Notes: generated by a model not told the origin, from the letters alone. A stretch of 64,000 bases of DNA from BMS3ABIN03 sp964418885 (GCA_964418885.1 CAYQNW010000010.1:1-64000), one strand, 5' to 3'. Positions 19,468 to 27,974 are shown, numbered from the stretch's first letter. Translations and numbers: made by a program.

Positions 19468-19539
19468 ATGAGAGACATTAAAACGGATAGAAAGAAATTT
19501 CTTGACCATGTTTACATAGGGAAGAGTGATTCCCCGTAA
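19468..19539 (+). CDS. Possible 23-residue small protein or leader peptide
   Basis: An ATG at 19468 opens a 23-codon frame ending at TAA 19537-19539. The peptide is basic in its first half (MRDIKTDRKKFL) and ends DHVYIGKSDSP. There is no Shine-Dalgarno site; if the promoter call is right the message would have only about six bases before the ATG. It may be a leader peptide for the terminator downstream, a true small protein, or chance. I do not recognise it. Confidence 0.3.
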   Translation: MRDIKTDRKKFLDHVYIGKSDSP

Positions 19540-19550
19540 GAAAGAAAATT

Positions 19551-19588
19551 AAAAATGCACCCCGATTCAGTCGGGGTGCATTTTTTTT
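19551..19588 (+). terminator. Strong intrinsic terminator directly before the NIF3-like gene
   Basis: A perfect 15-bp stem (19551-19565 with 19571-19585; core GCACCCCGA/TCGGGGTGC), a 5-base loop TTCAG, and a run of eight T. It is the strongest terminator in this half of the window. Oddly, the following gene begins at 19592, only 4 bases after the T run. Confidence 0.88.
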
Positions 19589-19591
19589 GTT

Positions 19592-20704
19592 ATGAAATGC
19601 AAAACAATTATTAAATACCTGGAAGATTGGGCACCAAAAGAAATTGCCTGGGGAAAAGACAACGTTGGTTTACAAATAGGAACGACAGAGAGAGAAGTAA
19701 AAAATATAATACTTAGTCTTGATTTGAATAAAAAAGTTATAGATGAAGCAATAAAAAAGAAATGTAATTTACTGATAACACATCATCCACTATTGTTTAA
19801 ACCTTTAAAGAAAATAGATATACATCAAAATAAGATAGCAGGATTTGTTGAGAGTCTCGTTAAAAACGATCTCACACTTTATTCCGCACATACAAACTTC
19901 GATTACACAAAAGAGGGTGTAAGCTTTCAGCTTGCAAAAAGATTAAAACTCCATAACATAAATTTTCTTAATAACTTAACAGAAAACCAGGTTAAGCTTG
20001 CAGTCTTTGTACCGGAAGAAAATCTACAGGAAGTAGCCAATGCAATCCATAAAACAGGTGGCGGTATAATCGGTGAATACTCAAATTGTAGTTTCAGCAC
20101 TACAGGTACCGGAACATTTCAAGGCTCAAAGACTTCTAATCCATTTATAGGAGAAAAAGAAAAGATAGAATCAGTGAAGGAAATAAAACTGGAAGTTCTG
20201 GTTGATTCCTGGAAAATGCATAAAGTAATCAAAGCGATGAAAACTGTGCATCCATACGAAGAACCTGCATACGATATTTATCCCCTCAAAAACAAGAACG
20301 TTAATTACGGAAGTGGTGCAATTGGCACATTAATTTCTCCTATGAAAAGAACCGAATTCCTTGCGCACGTTTCCAGGCAATTAAAAATTAAAAACTTCAG
20401 GTACAGTAACGGTAAGAGCAGAACAATTAGTAAAGTTGCTGTTTGCGGCGGATCGTGCTCAGATCATTTAGAAGAAGCAATAAACAGTGGTGCGGATGCT
20501 TTTGTAACTGCAGATGTAAAATATCATGCGTTCCAGAACGCAGAAGATAGAATATTGTTTATAGATGCAGGACATTATGAAACAGAGATCCCGTCCCTGG
20601 ATGAAGTTCAAAAAAGGTTAAGAAATTTTCTGAAAAACGAAAGTAAGATAAAAGTGTTTAAATACAGTGGTTCTACAAACCCGGTAATTTTTTATAATAA
20701 TTAA
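19592..20704 (+). CDS. NIF3-like dinuclear metal centre protein (DUF34, GTP cyclohydrolase type 2-like)
   Basis: A 370-residue NIF3/YbgI-family protein; members form toroidal hexamers with a two-metal site, and their physiological reaction is unsettled. Metal-site signatures are LLITHHPLLF with H64 and H65, SAHTNFD with H100 and D104, and near the C-terminus FIDAGHYETE. Between the two halves (about residues 125-235) lies the PII/CutA-like insert found in longer members (VKLAVFVPEENLQEV, HPYEEPAYDIYPL). The ATG follows a terminator almost directly and has no Shine-Dalgarno site, so expression seems to need readthrough. Its stop is 15 bases before the zinc-ribbon protein, a pairing frequent in this part of the bacterial tree. 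Confidence 0.92.
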   Translation: MKCKTIIKYLEDWAPKEIAWGKDNVGLQIGTTEREVKNIILSLDLNKKVIDEAIKKKCNLLITHHPLLFKPLKKIDIHQNKIAGFVESLVKNDLTLYSAHTNFDYTKEGVSFQLAKRLKLHNINFLNNLTENQVKLAVFVPEENLQEVANAIHKTGGGIIGEYSNCSFSTTGTGTFQGSKTSNPFIGEKEKIESVKEIKLEVLVDSWKMHKVIKAMKTVHPYEEPAYDIYPLKNKNVNYGSGAIGTLISPMKRTEFLAHVSRQLKIKNFRYSNGKSRTISKVAVCGGSCSDHLEEAINSGADAFVTADVKYHAFQNAEDRILFIDAGHYETEIPSLDEVQKRLRNFLKNESKIKVFKYSGSTNPVIFYNN

Positions 20705-20719
20705 AGGAGCTATACTAAA

Positions 20720-21445
20720 TTGTACGACAGGTTAAAAATCTTATATCAGCTTCAATTAATTGATGATCAGCTTGACGAACTCGAAGAATTAAGAGGCGAT
20801 CTCCCGAATGCAGTGAAAGAACTGGAAGAGAAGATTAATAATATGAAAGATGAGATCGCAGATATGGAAACGCAGCAGAAAGAATCCCTGAAAAAGCGAA
20901 ACGACAATGAAAAGGAAATTGATAAACTAACCGAGAATCAGAAAAAATTTAAAGCACAGCTTTACCAGGTTAGAAACAATAAAGAATATGATGCACTTAC
21001 CAAAGAGATAGATCATTCAGAAGAACAGGTAAAAAAGCTTGAAGCTGAAAACGATTCGCTTGCTGATCTCAGTAAAACTCTGACTGACAGGGTTGAAGAA
21101 ATTAAACCGTCACTTGAGGAACTTAAAAAGGAACTGAAAGATAAAGAAACCGATCTGAAAGAAATTATTAAGGCAAACGAAAAAGAAGAATCCAAACTTG
21201 CTGCTGAACGTAAAAAAATAGAAAGTGCCGTAAAAAAACCGGATCTATCAGCTTATAAAAGAATAAGAAAGGCAAAGAAAGGAAAAGCCGTAGTTACTAT
21301 AAAAAGATCGGCTTGTTCCGGTTGCCATAACATCGTTCCATCTCAAAGACAGTTGGAAATAAGGCAGAATAACAGATTATATTTTTGCGAATATTGCGGG
21401 CGTATCCTGGTTTCTATTGAAGTAGCAGATTCAGCATCTGAATAA
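20720..21445 (+). CDS. Coiled-coil protein with C4 zinc ribbon
   Basis: A 241-residue protein: a long antiparallel-type coiled coil (about residues 15-180, heptad-rich, Glu/Lys/Leu) followed by a C-terminal C4 zinc ribbon with CSGCHN and CEYCGR near residues 200-230. This is the family of zinc-ribbon proteins (sometimes called CdsZ-like) thought to bind nucleic acid or act on secretion or translation; the role is not settled. The start is TTG at 20720, supported by AAAGGAG 11 bases upstream and by the family N-terminus (LYQLQLIDDQLDEL). It is probably cotranscribed with the NIF3-like gene and ends in the terminator at 21507. Confidence 0.88.
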   Translation: MYDRLKILYQLQLIDDQLDELEELRGDLPNAVKELEEKINNMKDEIADMETQQKESLKKRNDNEKEIDKLTENQKKFKAQLYQVRNNKEYDALTKEIDHSEEQVKKLEAENDSLADLSKTLTDRVEEIKPSLEELKKELKDKETDLKEIIKANEKEESKLAAERKKIESAVKKPDLSAYKRIRKAKKGKAVVTIKRSACSGCHNIVPSQRQLEIRQNNRLYFCEYCGRILVSIEVADSASE

Positions 21446-21506
21446 TCCATACTTAATTTTCTGATGAATTACACCGCCTGATTTATTATATTTGCAGCAT
21501 TGGAGT

Positions 21507-21530
21507 AAATTCCTTTTGTGGGAATTTTTT
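21507..21530 (+). terminator. Intrinsic terminator after the zinc-ribbon gene
   Basis: AAATTCC at 21507-21513 pairs with GGAATTT at 21521-21527, followed by TTT. It separates the NIF3-like/zinc-ribbon pair from the RNase P RNA gene. Confidence 0.65.
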
Positions 21531-21557
21531 GTGTCGGAAAATTCGCAAATAAAAAGT

Positions 21558-21585
21558 TTAACATTCAATAATTGAGTATTATAAT
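21558..21585 (+). promoter_or_regulatory. Likely promoter of the RNase P RNA gene
   Basis: TTAACA at 21558-21563 and a perfect TATAAT at 21580-21585 with a 16-base spacer, about 20 bases before the first conserved bases of the RNA. Position and near-consensus boxes support it. Confidence 0.55.
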
Positions 21586-21604
21586 AAAGTTTAAAAGAAT
21601 AATA

Positions 21605-21999
21605 GAATCAGTCAGTCCGGGCAATTGCTTTCTACTTAAAGTAGAAGGAGGAAAGTCCGAACTTCATAGAACAGGGTGCCGGGTAATCCCCGGGGATCAT
21701 AAGAGAAATCTTAAGATTACTGATAGTGCCACAGAAAATATACAACCATGCTCTTGGTATGGTTAAAGGTGAAATGGCGGGGTAAGAGCCCACCGTCCGA
21801 TTGGTAACAACCGGAGCCAGGTAAACCACACCCGAAGCAAGGTCAAATAGGGAAATCGTTTCCGGCCTGCCGGTTCGAAGTTGTTCGCTTCGTAGATTTC
21901 CGGGTAGACCGCTGGATCCCGGTAGTAATATCGGGGCAAGACAAATAATTGCCGTCCCTTTTCAGGGAAACAGAATTCGGCTTACAGGACTGACTCTTT
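21605..21999 (+). ncRNA. rnpB: RNase P RNA, bacterial type A-like
   Basis: Catalytic RNA that trims tRNA 5' leaders. The ends pair as helix P1 (GTCAGTCC at 21611-21618 with GGACTGAC at 21987-21994). All conserved blocks are present in order: GGAGGAAAGTCCGA near 21648, ACAGAAA at 21731, AGGTGAAATGGCGGGGTAAG from about 21767, GGTAAACCACACCCGAAGCA at about 21821, and ACAGAATTCGGCTTACAG at 21970-21987. The length, close to 390 bases, is normal. Open frames inside this stretch are artefacts of the RNA gene. The ends are approximate by a few bases. Confidence 0.96.
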
Positions 22000-22034
22000 T
22001 GATTGTTCTTTGCATTATTAATAAACGGGCTATG

Positions 22035-23762
22035 ATGGAAAAACGCTGGAACATCAAAGAGATTGAAGATGGTTTTGCTGTCGAAACCCTTGCAGACTCT
22101 TTAAAGATTTACGAGGTGCTGGCGCACCTCCTGGTCGAAAGAGGTATTAAGTCTTATAATGATGCAAAGAAATTTTTCAGACCCTCATTAGATTCACTTT
22201 ATGATCCGTTTCTTATGAATGGAATGGAAACGGCTACTTACCGGTTGATCCAGGCGCTAACAGAAAATCAATTAATAACCATTTACGGCGATTATGATGT
22301 TGACGGTACCTGTGCCACAGCAATTTTATATCTCTTTCTAAAAGAACTGGATGCTAACGTAGACTTTTACATTCCTAAAAGATTATCCGAAGGATACGGA
22401 ATATCAAAACAGGGAATCGATCAGGTTAAAGGCAAGAACACTTCACTTTTAATAAGTGTGGATTGCGGTATAACTGCCATAGAAGAAACAGAATATGCAA
22501 ACCAGCTGGGAATGGATGTTATTATCTGCGATCATCACCAGCCTAAAGAAGAATTACCGAATGCGCTTGCAGTGCTTGATCCGTTAAAACCTGAATGCAA
22601 TTATCCTTTTAAATATCTTTCCGGAGCAGGAATTGCTTTTAAACTTGCACAGGGTTTATCAGAAAGAATAGGAAAACGGGAAGCTCCATTGGCTTATCTT
22701 GATCTTGCGGCACTTGCCGGCGCAGCAGATATAGTTCCTTTAACGGATGAAAACCGGGTAATCGTTAGTGAAGGATTAAGACTTATAAATGAGTCTCCGC
22801 GTCCTGCCATTGCTGCTTTAATTGAAGCAAGTCATTTACATCCCGGTAATTTAACATCAGGGCAAATTGTGTTTACTCTTGCTCCAAGAATAAATGCAGT
22901 TGGGAGAATGGGAGATGCCGAACGTGCTGTTGAACTACTTATAACAAAGGATAAAACGGAAGCCATGCAATTAGCCGCCGTGCTTGAAAATGAAAATTAT
23001 GAGCGCAGAAAGATAGATGTGGATACTTTTGATGAAGCAATGCAGCTTGTTGAAAACTCACTTGATCTTGATAATGAAATGGCTATTATTTTACATCAGG
23101 AAGAATGGCATCCCGGGGTTATCGGAATTGTGGCTTCACGCCTGGTTGAAAAATATTACAGACCAACAATTATGTTAACAACAATAGATGGAGTTGCAAA
23201 AGGTTCCGCTAGAAGCATTTCTAATTTTGATATTTATGAGGCATTACAAAAGTGTGAGGGTTCTCTTATTCACTTTGGCGGTCATAAAGCAGCGGCAGGA
23301 TTAGCAATTGAAATTGAAAAGCTTAATGAATTCAAAAAAAGATTTAATGAGGTTGTTCGTACTTCGATTAAAGAAACCGATCTGATGCCGGAACTCACTA
23401 TTAATTCTGAATTACGATTCTCCGAAATAACACCAAAATTTTTAAGAATACTTGATTTATTCGGACCTTTTGGTCCCGGAAATATGCGTCCGGTTTTTCT
23501 CTCTAAAAATGTTACAGTTGCAAATACACCGAGGATTGTAGGTAACGATCATCTTCTTTGCAGTTTTAAGCAGGATGGAGCCAATAAAGTTTTTGATTGT
23601 ATTGGTTTTAATATGAAAGATTTTTACGATACTTTAATAAATTCAAATGGTGATTTAAATATCGTTTATTCAATTGATAAAACTGTAAGAGATGAAAGAA
23701 CTTTTCCACAGTTCAGATTGAAAGACATAAAAACAAATGAGCAAATGCAGGAGACTTTATAA
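22035..23762 (+). CDS. recJ: Single-stranded-DNA-specific exonuclease RecJ
   Basis: 5'-3' exonuclease on single-stranded DNA, used in RecF-pathway recombination and repair. The DHH-family catalytic motifs are clear: ITIYGDYDVDGTCAT near residue 78, LISVDCGITA, VIICDHHQP near 160, and the DHHA1 domain with LIHFGGHKAAAGLAI near 415, followed by the C-terminal OB-like domain (ELRFSEITPKFLRILDLFGPFGPGN). I start at ATG 22035 (an ATG also lies at 22032); frame further upstream runs into the RNase P RNA. Length is about 575 residues, as usual. It overlaps the yebC start by one base (TAATG). Confidence 0.95.
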   Translation: MEKRWNIKEIEDGFAVETLADSLKIYEVLAHLLVERGIKSYNDAKKFFRPSLDSLYDPFLMNGMETATYRLIQALTENQLITIYGDYDVDGTCATAILYLFLKELDANVDFYIPKRLSEGYGISKQGIDQVKGKNTSLLISVDCGITAIEETEYANQLGMDVIICDHHQPKEELPNALAVLDPLKPECNYPFKYLSGAGIAFKLAQGLSERIGKREAPLAYLDLAALAGAADIVPLTDENRVIVSEGLRLINESPRPAIAALIEASHLHPGNLTSGQIVFTLAPRINAVGRMGDAERAVELLITKDKTEAMQLAAVLENENYERRKIDVDTFDEAMQLVENSLDLDNEMAIILHQEEWHPGVIGIVASRLVEKYYRPTIMLTTIDGVAKGSARSISNFDIYEALQKCEGSLIHFGGHKAAAGLAIEIEKLNEFKKRFNEVVRTSIKETDLMPELTINSELRFSEITPKFLRILDLFGPFGPGNMRPVFLSKNVTVANTPRIVGNDHLLCSFKQDGANKVFDCIGFNMKDFYDTLINSNGDLNIVYSIDKTVRDERTFPQFRLKDIKTNEQMQETL

Positions 23763-24508
23763 TGTCAGGACATTCAAAATGGGCAACAATTAAAAGAAAG
23801 AAGGGAGCAGCCGATGCTAAACGGGGAAAGATGTTTACAAAGCTCATAAAGGAAATTACAATAGCTGCACGTGAAGGTGGTGGCGATCCCGGTGGAAATC
23901 CAAGATTACGTCTTGCAATCGACAATGCAAAAGCTGCTAATATGCCCGCAGACAATATTGAAAGAGCAATTAAAAAGGCTACCGGCGAGCTCGAAGGAGT
24001 AACTTATCATGAACTTGTTTATGAAGGTTATGGTCCGGCCGGAGTAGCTTTAATGGTTGAAGTTGCTACCGATAATAAAAACAGAACTGTTGCTGATATC
24101 AGGCATTCTTTTACCCGGTACGGAGGAAGCCTTGCGGAGACCGGTGCAGTTGCCTGGATGTTCGAACGTAAGGGAATAATTTCTTTACCTGAACAGAAAA
24201 AAACAGAAGAAGATCTGATGAATATTGTCCTTGAAGCAGGTGCAGAAGATCTGCAATTGGAAGATGAATATTTTTCGATCCAAACCGATCTTGAATCTTT
24301 TGAGCCTGTAAGGAAAGCTTTGATTGCTGCAAACCTCGAACTTGAAAATGCTTCGCTGCAGTGGATTGCCAAGAATAACATAAGCATAAAAGGCGACGAA
24401 GCAGAAAAAGTAATGAAATTGATAGAGGCAATTGAAGATAACGATGATGTACAGAATGTTTTTACTAATGCGGATATAGATGAGGAGACAATCAACCAGG
24501 CTAACTAA
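23762..24508 (+). CDS. yebC: YebC/TACO1-family protein
   Basis: A 248-residue YebC-family protein, historically a DNA-binding regulator and more recently linked to ribosome function at difficult peptide stretches. The signature N-terminus is MSGHSKWATIKRKKGAADAK, followed by the conserved PADNIERAIKKATGE and YEGYGPAGVALMVE blocks and the acidic C-terminal domain. It is translationally coupled to recJ by a one-base overlap, and lies 29 bases before ruvC. YebC next to ruvC and ruvA is a very widespread arrangement. Confidence 0.95.
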   Translation: MSGHSKWATIKRKKGAADAKRGKMFTKLIKEITIAAREGGGDPGGNPRLRLAIDNAKAANMPADNIERAIKKATGELEGVTYHELVYEGYGPAGVALMVEVATDNKNRTVADIRHSFTRYGGSLAETGAVAWMFERKGIISLPEQKKTEEDLMNIVLEAGAEDLQLEDEYFSIQTDLESFEPVRKALIAANLELENASLQWIAKNNISIKGDEAEKVMKLIEAIEDNDDVQNVFTNADIDEETINQAN

Positions 24509-24537
24509 AGGTGTTTGTAAAATTTTGTAATTAAATT

Positions 24538-25077
24538 ATGATAATACTGGGAATTGATCCCGGAACCAACATTACTGGCTACGGGGTAATTAAATGCGAA
24601 AAAAATGCCTATAAAAAAATAGCAAGCGGGATAATAAGACTTCCCTCCTCAAAACCAATTCCTACAAGATTAAAAATAATTTATGAAGAATTAAACAGCC
24701 TGATAAAAAAGTACAAGCCGGATGAGTTTGCAATTGAAACAGCATTTTACGGCAAGAATGTTCAATCGGCAATGAAGATCGGGTATGCACGCGGTGTTTC
24801 AATATTAGCTGCCGTTCATAATGAAATTCCTACAAGCGAGTATTCACCGAGAGAAGTCAAAAAATCTGTGGTTGGAAAAGGTGCAGCATCGAAAGATCAA
24901 GTAAGCTATATGATAAAATCCTTGCTAAGCGTTAAAACGAATGGAATAAAGTCAGACGAAACCGATGCACTCGCGATTGCACTTTGTCATGCATTCAGGA
25001 TGAAAAATCCTGTTAAGAAAAATATGAACTGGAAACAGTTCGCGGAAGCATTTCCTGAAAGAATTATAAACGAATAA
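24538..25077 (+). CDS. ruvC: Holliday junction resolvase RuvC
   Basis: Endonuclease that cuts Holliday junctions bound by RuvAB. The 179-residue protein keeps the four acidic catalytic residues in the right places: D7 (LGIDPGTN), E67 (FAIETAFYGKN), D140 and D143 (KSDETDALAIALCHA). KGAASKDQV precedes the last pair as in the family. The ATG is at 24538; ruvA begins 6 bases after its stop. Confidence 0.96.
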   Translation: MIILGIDPGTNITGYGVIKCEKNAYKKIASGIIRLPSSKPIPTRLKIIYEELNSLIKKYKPDEFAIETAFYGKNVQSAMKIGYARGVSILAAVHNEIPTSEYSPREVKKSVVGKGAASKDQVSYMIKSLLSVKTNGIKSDETDALAIALCHAFRMKNPVKKNMNWKQFAEAFPERIINE

Positions 25078-25083
25078 GAAAAA

Positions 25084-25665
25084 ATGATCGGTTATTTAAG
25101 CGGCAAAATAAAATCTTCAAAACCAACCCGGTTGTTACTAGATGTTAACGGCGTGGGTTATGTGGTTAACATTTCAATAAACACTTTTGAAAAGATTACA
25201 AACAAAGAAGCCGTAAGTCTTTTTGTTCACACTCATGTTAAGGAAGACTCGATTTCCCTTTACGGATTTTATAATGAATCTGAAAAGGAAATGTTCGAGC
25301 ATTTAATCTCGGTCAACGGAATTGGTCCTAAGCTGGCATTGGGCGTACTTTCAGGAATTACGACAGAAGATCTGAAAGAAGCAATTGAAGAAGGGAATGT
25401 TTCCCGTATCGTTTCTGTGCCGGGAATAGGAAGAAAGACTGCTGAAAGATTGGTTCTTGAACTCAAAACAAAAGTTAGAGATGTTGTCGCAGAAGAAAGC
25501 GGCACTACACATCACGGTGTAAAACAGGAAGCTGTTGCAGCATTAACAACCCTGGGATATAATATGGCAATTGCAGAAAAAACAATACATGGAATATTAT
25601 CATCCTCACCTGCTTGTACATTGGAAGAATTAATTAAGAAAGCTTTGGGAGAATTAAATAGATAA
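25084..25665 (+). CDS. ruvA: Holliday junction DNA helicase subunit RuvA
   Basis: Junction-binding tetramer that recruits the RuvB motor. The 193-residue protein has the N-terminal OB domain (MIGYLSGKI, LLLDVNGVGYVV), two helix-hairpin-helix motifs (ISVNGIGPKLALGVLSG and IVSVPGIGRKTAERLVLEL), and a C-terminal RuvB-binding domain (EAVAALTTLGYNMAIAEKTI). ruvB is not in this window; separation from ruvAC is common outside Proteobacteria. The gene converges on the FAH-family gene. Confidence 0.96.
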   Translation: MIGYLSGKIKSSKPTRLLLDVNGVGYVVNISINTFEKITNKEAVSLFVHTHVKEDSISLYGFYNESEKEMFEHLISVNGIGPKLALGVLSGITTEDLKEAIEEGNVSRIVSVPGIGRKTAERLVLELKTKVRDVVAEESGTTHHGVKQEAVAALTTLGYNMAIAEKTIHGILSSSPACTLEELIKKALGELNR

Positions 25666-25702
25666 AAGTTCATTATTCAATTGTCAAATACCAAATAAAT
25701 TT

Positions 25703-25772
25703 CAAATCCTAATTCTCTATAATTAAAAACCGTCAAAACGGTTATCTTAATTTGTTTGTCATTTAGGATTTG
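25703..25772. repeat. Nested inverted repeat between convergent genes
   Basis: CAAATCCTAA at 25703-25712 is repeated as its exact complement at 25763-25772, and encloses a smaller hairpin AACCG/CGGTT (25728-25743, loop TCAAAA). It sits between ruvA (plus) and the FAH gene (minus). It may serve as a two-way terminator or be a small palindromic repeat element. The surrounding bases contain further 'CAAAT' words in tandem. Confidence 0.55.
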
Positions 25773-25784
25773 TCGTTTGAATAT

Positions 25785-26441
25785 TTAAACAACCTTAGCT
25801 GATAACTTCGCTATTCCTTCAATCCCGGCGTTTATCACATCTCCCTTATTTACAATTCCTACTCCTTTAGGTGTCCCGGTATAAATCAGATCACCTTTTT
25901 CCAACGTCATTAAGGAAGAAATATACTGTACTATTTCCGCAGGCTTTAAAATCATCTTAATCAGCTTATCCCTTTGTCTTTCCTTATCGTTAATTGAAAG
26001 AAATATTTCTTCTTCTAATGATAAATTGTAATCTTCTTTCAATACAAATTCGGAAAGAACAGCAGAGGTATCAAAACATTTTGCAATTGTCCACGGATGA
26101 CCTTCTTTCTTCATCTTCGCCTGGATGTCGCGCAGGGTCATGTCCAATCCAACTCCGTAAGCAGAAATTGCTGTTTCAGCCGCCTCAATATTGATATCTT
26201 TAACCTTTTTACCAATCATTAAAACGAGTTCAACCTCATGATGCAATTCGTTTGAAAAGGATGGATATGAAATTTTATCTCCTGAGTAAATTACAGCGGT
26301 AGTCGGCTTTAAAAATATTACAGGCTTTTCAGGCACGACACTTCCGAGTTCAAGAGCATGCTCAGCATAGTTCTTACCAACACAGACTATTTTTCCAATT
26401 TCTAATTCCTTGTTACTGTTTTTTATTTTTATTGTTTTCAT
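25785..26441 (-). CDS. Fumarylacetoacetate hydrolase family protein
   Basis: A 218-residue member of the FAH/YcgM family of C-C bond hydrolases, hydratases and oxaloacetate decarboxylase or tautomerase enzymes acting on 2-oxoacids. Metal ligands are visible: E69 and E71 (HHEVELVLMIG) and D100 (YGVGLDMTLRD). Family blocks VCVGKNYAEHA, PVIFLKPTTAV and IYTGTPKGVGIV are all present. The length is that of single-domain acylpyruvase-like members. An AGAGAAAG stretch precedes the ATG at 26441. The substrate is not decided by the sequence; no degradative pathway genes surround it. Confidence 0.9.
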   Translation of the reverse strand: MKTIKIKNSNKELEIGKIVCVGKNYAEHALELGSVVPEKPVIFLKPTTAVIYSGDKISYPSFSNELHHEVELVLMIGKKVKDINIEAAETAISAYGVGLDMTLRDIQAKMKKEGHPWTIAKCFDTSAVLSEFVLKEDYNLSLEEEIFLSINDKERQRDKLIKMILKPAEIVQYISSLMTLEKGDLIYTGTPKGVGIVNKGDVINAGIEGIAKLSAKVV

Positions 26442-26577
26442 ACGGACTTTCTCTATGTTAGCTTTTAATTAATTATAAATAACTCTTGATAAAATTAATT
26501 CTGTTTTCCCTGAAAACATAAAAAAGACAATAAAAGTGATTTAAACAATGCCGATTAATCCTTATTTCTACAATCGT

Positions 26578-27021
26578 TTATTCATCACCTTTTTCGATGA
26601 ACTCTTTCAGGCTCGTTCCAAGTATCTGATTCCATCCTTCAACAAAACTTTCTTTTGCAAGATCGGGGTTTTCAGTACCAAAACTTTCAATTCCTTCATG
26701 CGTTAATCTCAATCTTGTTTTACTTCCTTCGTCAAAAAGTTCGAAAGTTACAATACTATTACCGGGATGTTCATAGTATCGCCATAAATAAGAAAATTTT
26801 TTGTCCGGTATAACTTCTGTAATCTTACATAAATGTAAATAAGACTGACCCCTCTTCCCTTTTCCTCGGAATTGAAATTCAAATCCGGCTTCAAGTTTTA
26901 GCTCCGTAAGAAGATCAAAACACCATTGTTTCAAATCCTCTTTAGTTGTAATTGCCTTCCAAACTTTAGTAGTAGGAACGTTTAGCAATACTTCTTTTAT
27001 TACTGGCTCGGTTTTATTCAT
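26578..27021 (-). CDS. SRPBCC (AHSA1-like) domain protein
   Basis: A 147-residue START-like fold protein of the AHSA1/CalC group. The pattern is typical: VLLNVPTTKVWKAITTKEDLKQW at the N-terminus, a central strand region (FSYLWRYYEHPGNSIVTFEL), TRLRLTHEGIESF, and a C-terminal helix after FVEGWNQIL. Such proteins bind hydrophobic ligands or act as stress-related cochaperones; no specific role can be assigned. It reads in the same direction as the EamA transporter 38 bases upstream, so the two may be an operon. Confidence 0.88.
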   Translation of the reverse strand: MNKTEPVIKEVLLNVPTTKVWKAITTKEDLKQWCFDLLTELKLEAGFEFQFRGKGKRGQSYLHLCKITEVIPDKKFSYLWRYYEHPGNSIVTFELFDEGSKTRLRLTHEGIESFGTENPDLAKESFVEGWNQILGTSLKEFIEKGDE

Positions 27022-27059
27022 TTTTTGTTCTCAAGATAGCTTTTTATTGTTTTAATTTC

Positions 27060-27974
27060 TTATGATTTGTTGAACTTTGGTTTTATTCTTCTTTTTAGTT
27101 GAACAAGAACTGCACCGATAGCCGCTATCGACATACCGATAATTTCCTTGAAAGATATTTCCTCTCCCAGGAAAATCCACGCCAGCACAGCAATTTGAAT
27201 AAGCATTGTCCCATTTATAATGCTGGATTCCAATGCGGTCAAAGTTTTTAAGGTATAATTCCAGATTACAAAAGCAATAGCCGTGTTAACAAAAGCAAGC
27301 CATAAAAGATAGATAATGTTCTGCATACTAATCGAAGGAAGCCCTTGTAATGTAATTCCCACAACAAGAAGTACGACTGCACCAAAGCCCATACTTATTA
27401 GAGTAACCACATAAGGATTGATTCTTCCACTCCGGTTAACATCTCTGCCAAGAACCGCTGACCCTGAGTTTGCCAGAACGCCAACTGTCATCACAATTAA
27501 TCCAAGGGACTGATTATCGCTTAATCGGACAGGATAGAAATATGTAAATATCCCAATCACAAAAAGTACTGCACCAGTCCATTGTAAAAAATAGGGATAC
27601 TCTTTCAGTAAAAAGATTGCCATTACCGCAACAACCAGGGGTGTAAAGTTCAGCCAAAGACTTACGGTTACTGAAGGCAAAAGCTGTAAGCCCATAAACA
27701 TAGATCCCTGTGTAAAACAGATAAACAGGATACCAAGCAAAATCAGTTTCAGCCAATCTTTTCTCTCTAAATTTTTAATGGCTTGTTTGTTTTTCTTTGT
27801 AAAGGATAAGGGGAGCAGGCAAATAAGAGCAAGTATGTAACGTAAACCCGCATAGGTTAACGGTGGAATTTCTGCTAATCCCCATTTTATCAGTATGAAA
27901 GAAGTTGACCAGAGAAAGGTAACAAGCAAGGCGAGAAGTATCGCTTTTAAGTGTGGTGAAATGATTAAATTCAT
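27060..27974 (-). CDS. EamA/DMT-family transporter
   Basis: A 304-residue inner-membrane protein with ten predicted helices in two EamA repeats (about residues 9-140 and 155-290). Typical motifs are FLWSTSFILIKWGLAEIPPL, YAGLRYILALICLLPL and, in the second repeat, SIINGTMLIQIAVLAWIFLGEE. Drug/metabolite transporters of this group mostly export amino acids or other metabolites; the substrate is unknown. The last residues are basic (RRIKPKFNKS), fitting the cytoplasmic side. Confidence 0.9.
   Translation of the reverse strand: MNLIISPHLKAILLALLVTFLWSTSFILIKWGLAEIPPLTYAGLRYILALICLLPLSFTKKNKQAIKNLERKDWLKLILLGILFICFTQGSMFMGLQLLPSVTVSLWLNFTPLVVAVMAIFLLKEYPYFLQWTGAVLFVIGIFTYFYPVRLSDNQSLGLIVMTVGVLANSGSAVLGRDVNRSGRINPYVVTLISMGFGAVVLLVVGITLQGLPSISMQNIIYLLWLAFVNTAIAFVIWNYTLKTLTALESSIINGTMLIQIAVLAWIFLGEEISFKEIIGMSIAAIGAVLVQLKRRIKPKFNKS

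Larger units (their letters stand above)
19462..19588 (+). ncRNA. Candidate short transcript (sRNA or attenuation leader)
   Basis: A roughly 125-base unit bounded by the promoter-like boxes at 19427-19455 and the strong intrinsic terminator at 19551-19588. Besides the terminator it contains a small hairpin GGGAA/TTCCC around 19519-19534 and a 23-codon open frame. Because the next gene starts 4 bases after the T run and shows no promoter of its own, the unit could act as an attenuator for that gene, or be an independent small RNA. No known RNA family is recognised. Confidence 0.35.

Noticed and set aside
21572..21829. Open frames on both strands between the zinc-ribbon gene and recJ
   Set aside because: They lie within the RNase P RNA gene, whose conserved blocks and P1 pairing explain the sequence.
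24028..24495. Long minus-strand open frame opposite yebC
   Set aside because: It is a shadow of the yebC coding sequence; low-complexity Ser-rich translation, no family motif, no ribosome site.
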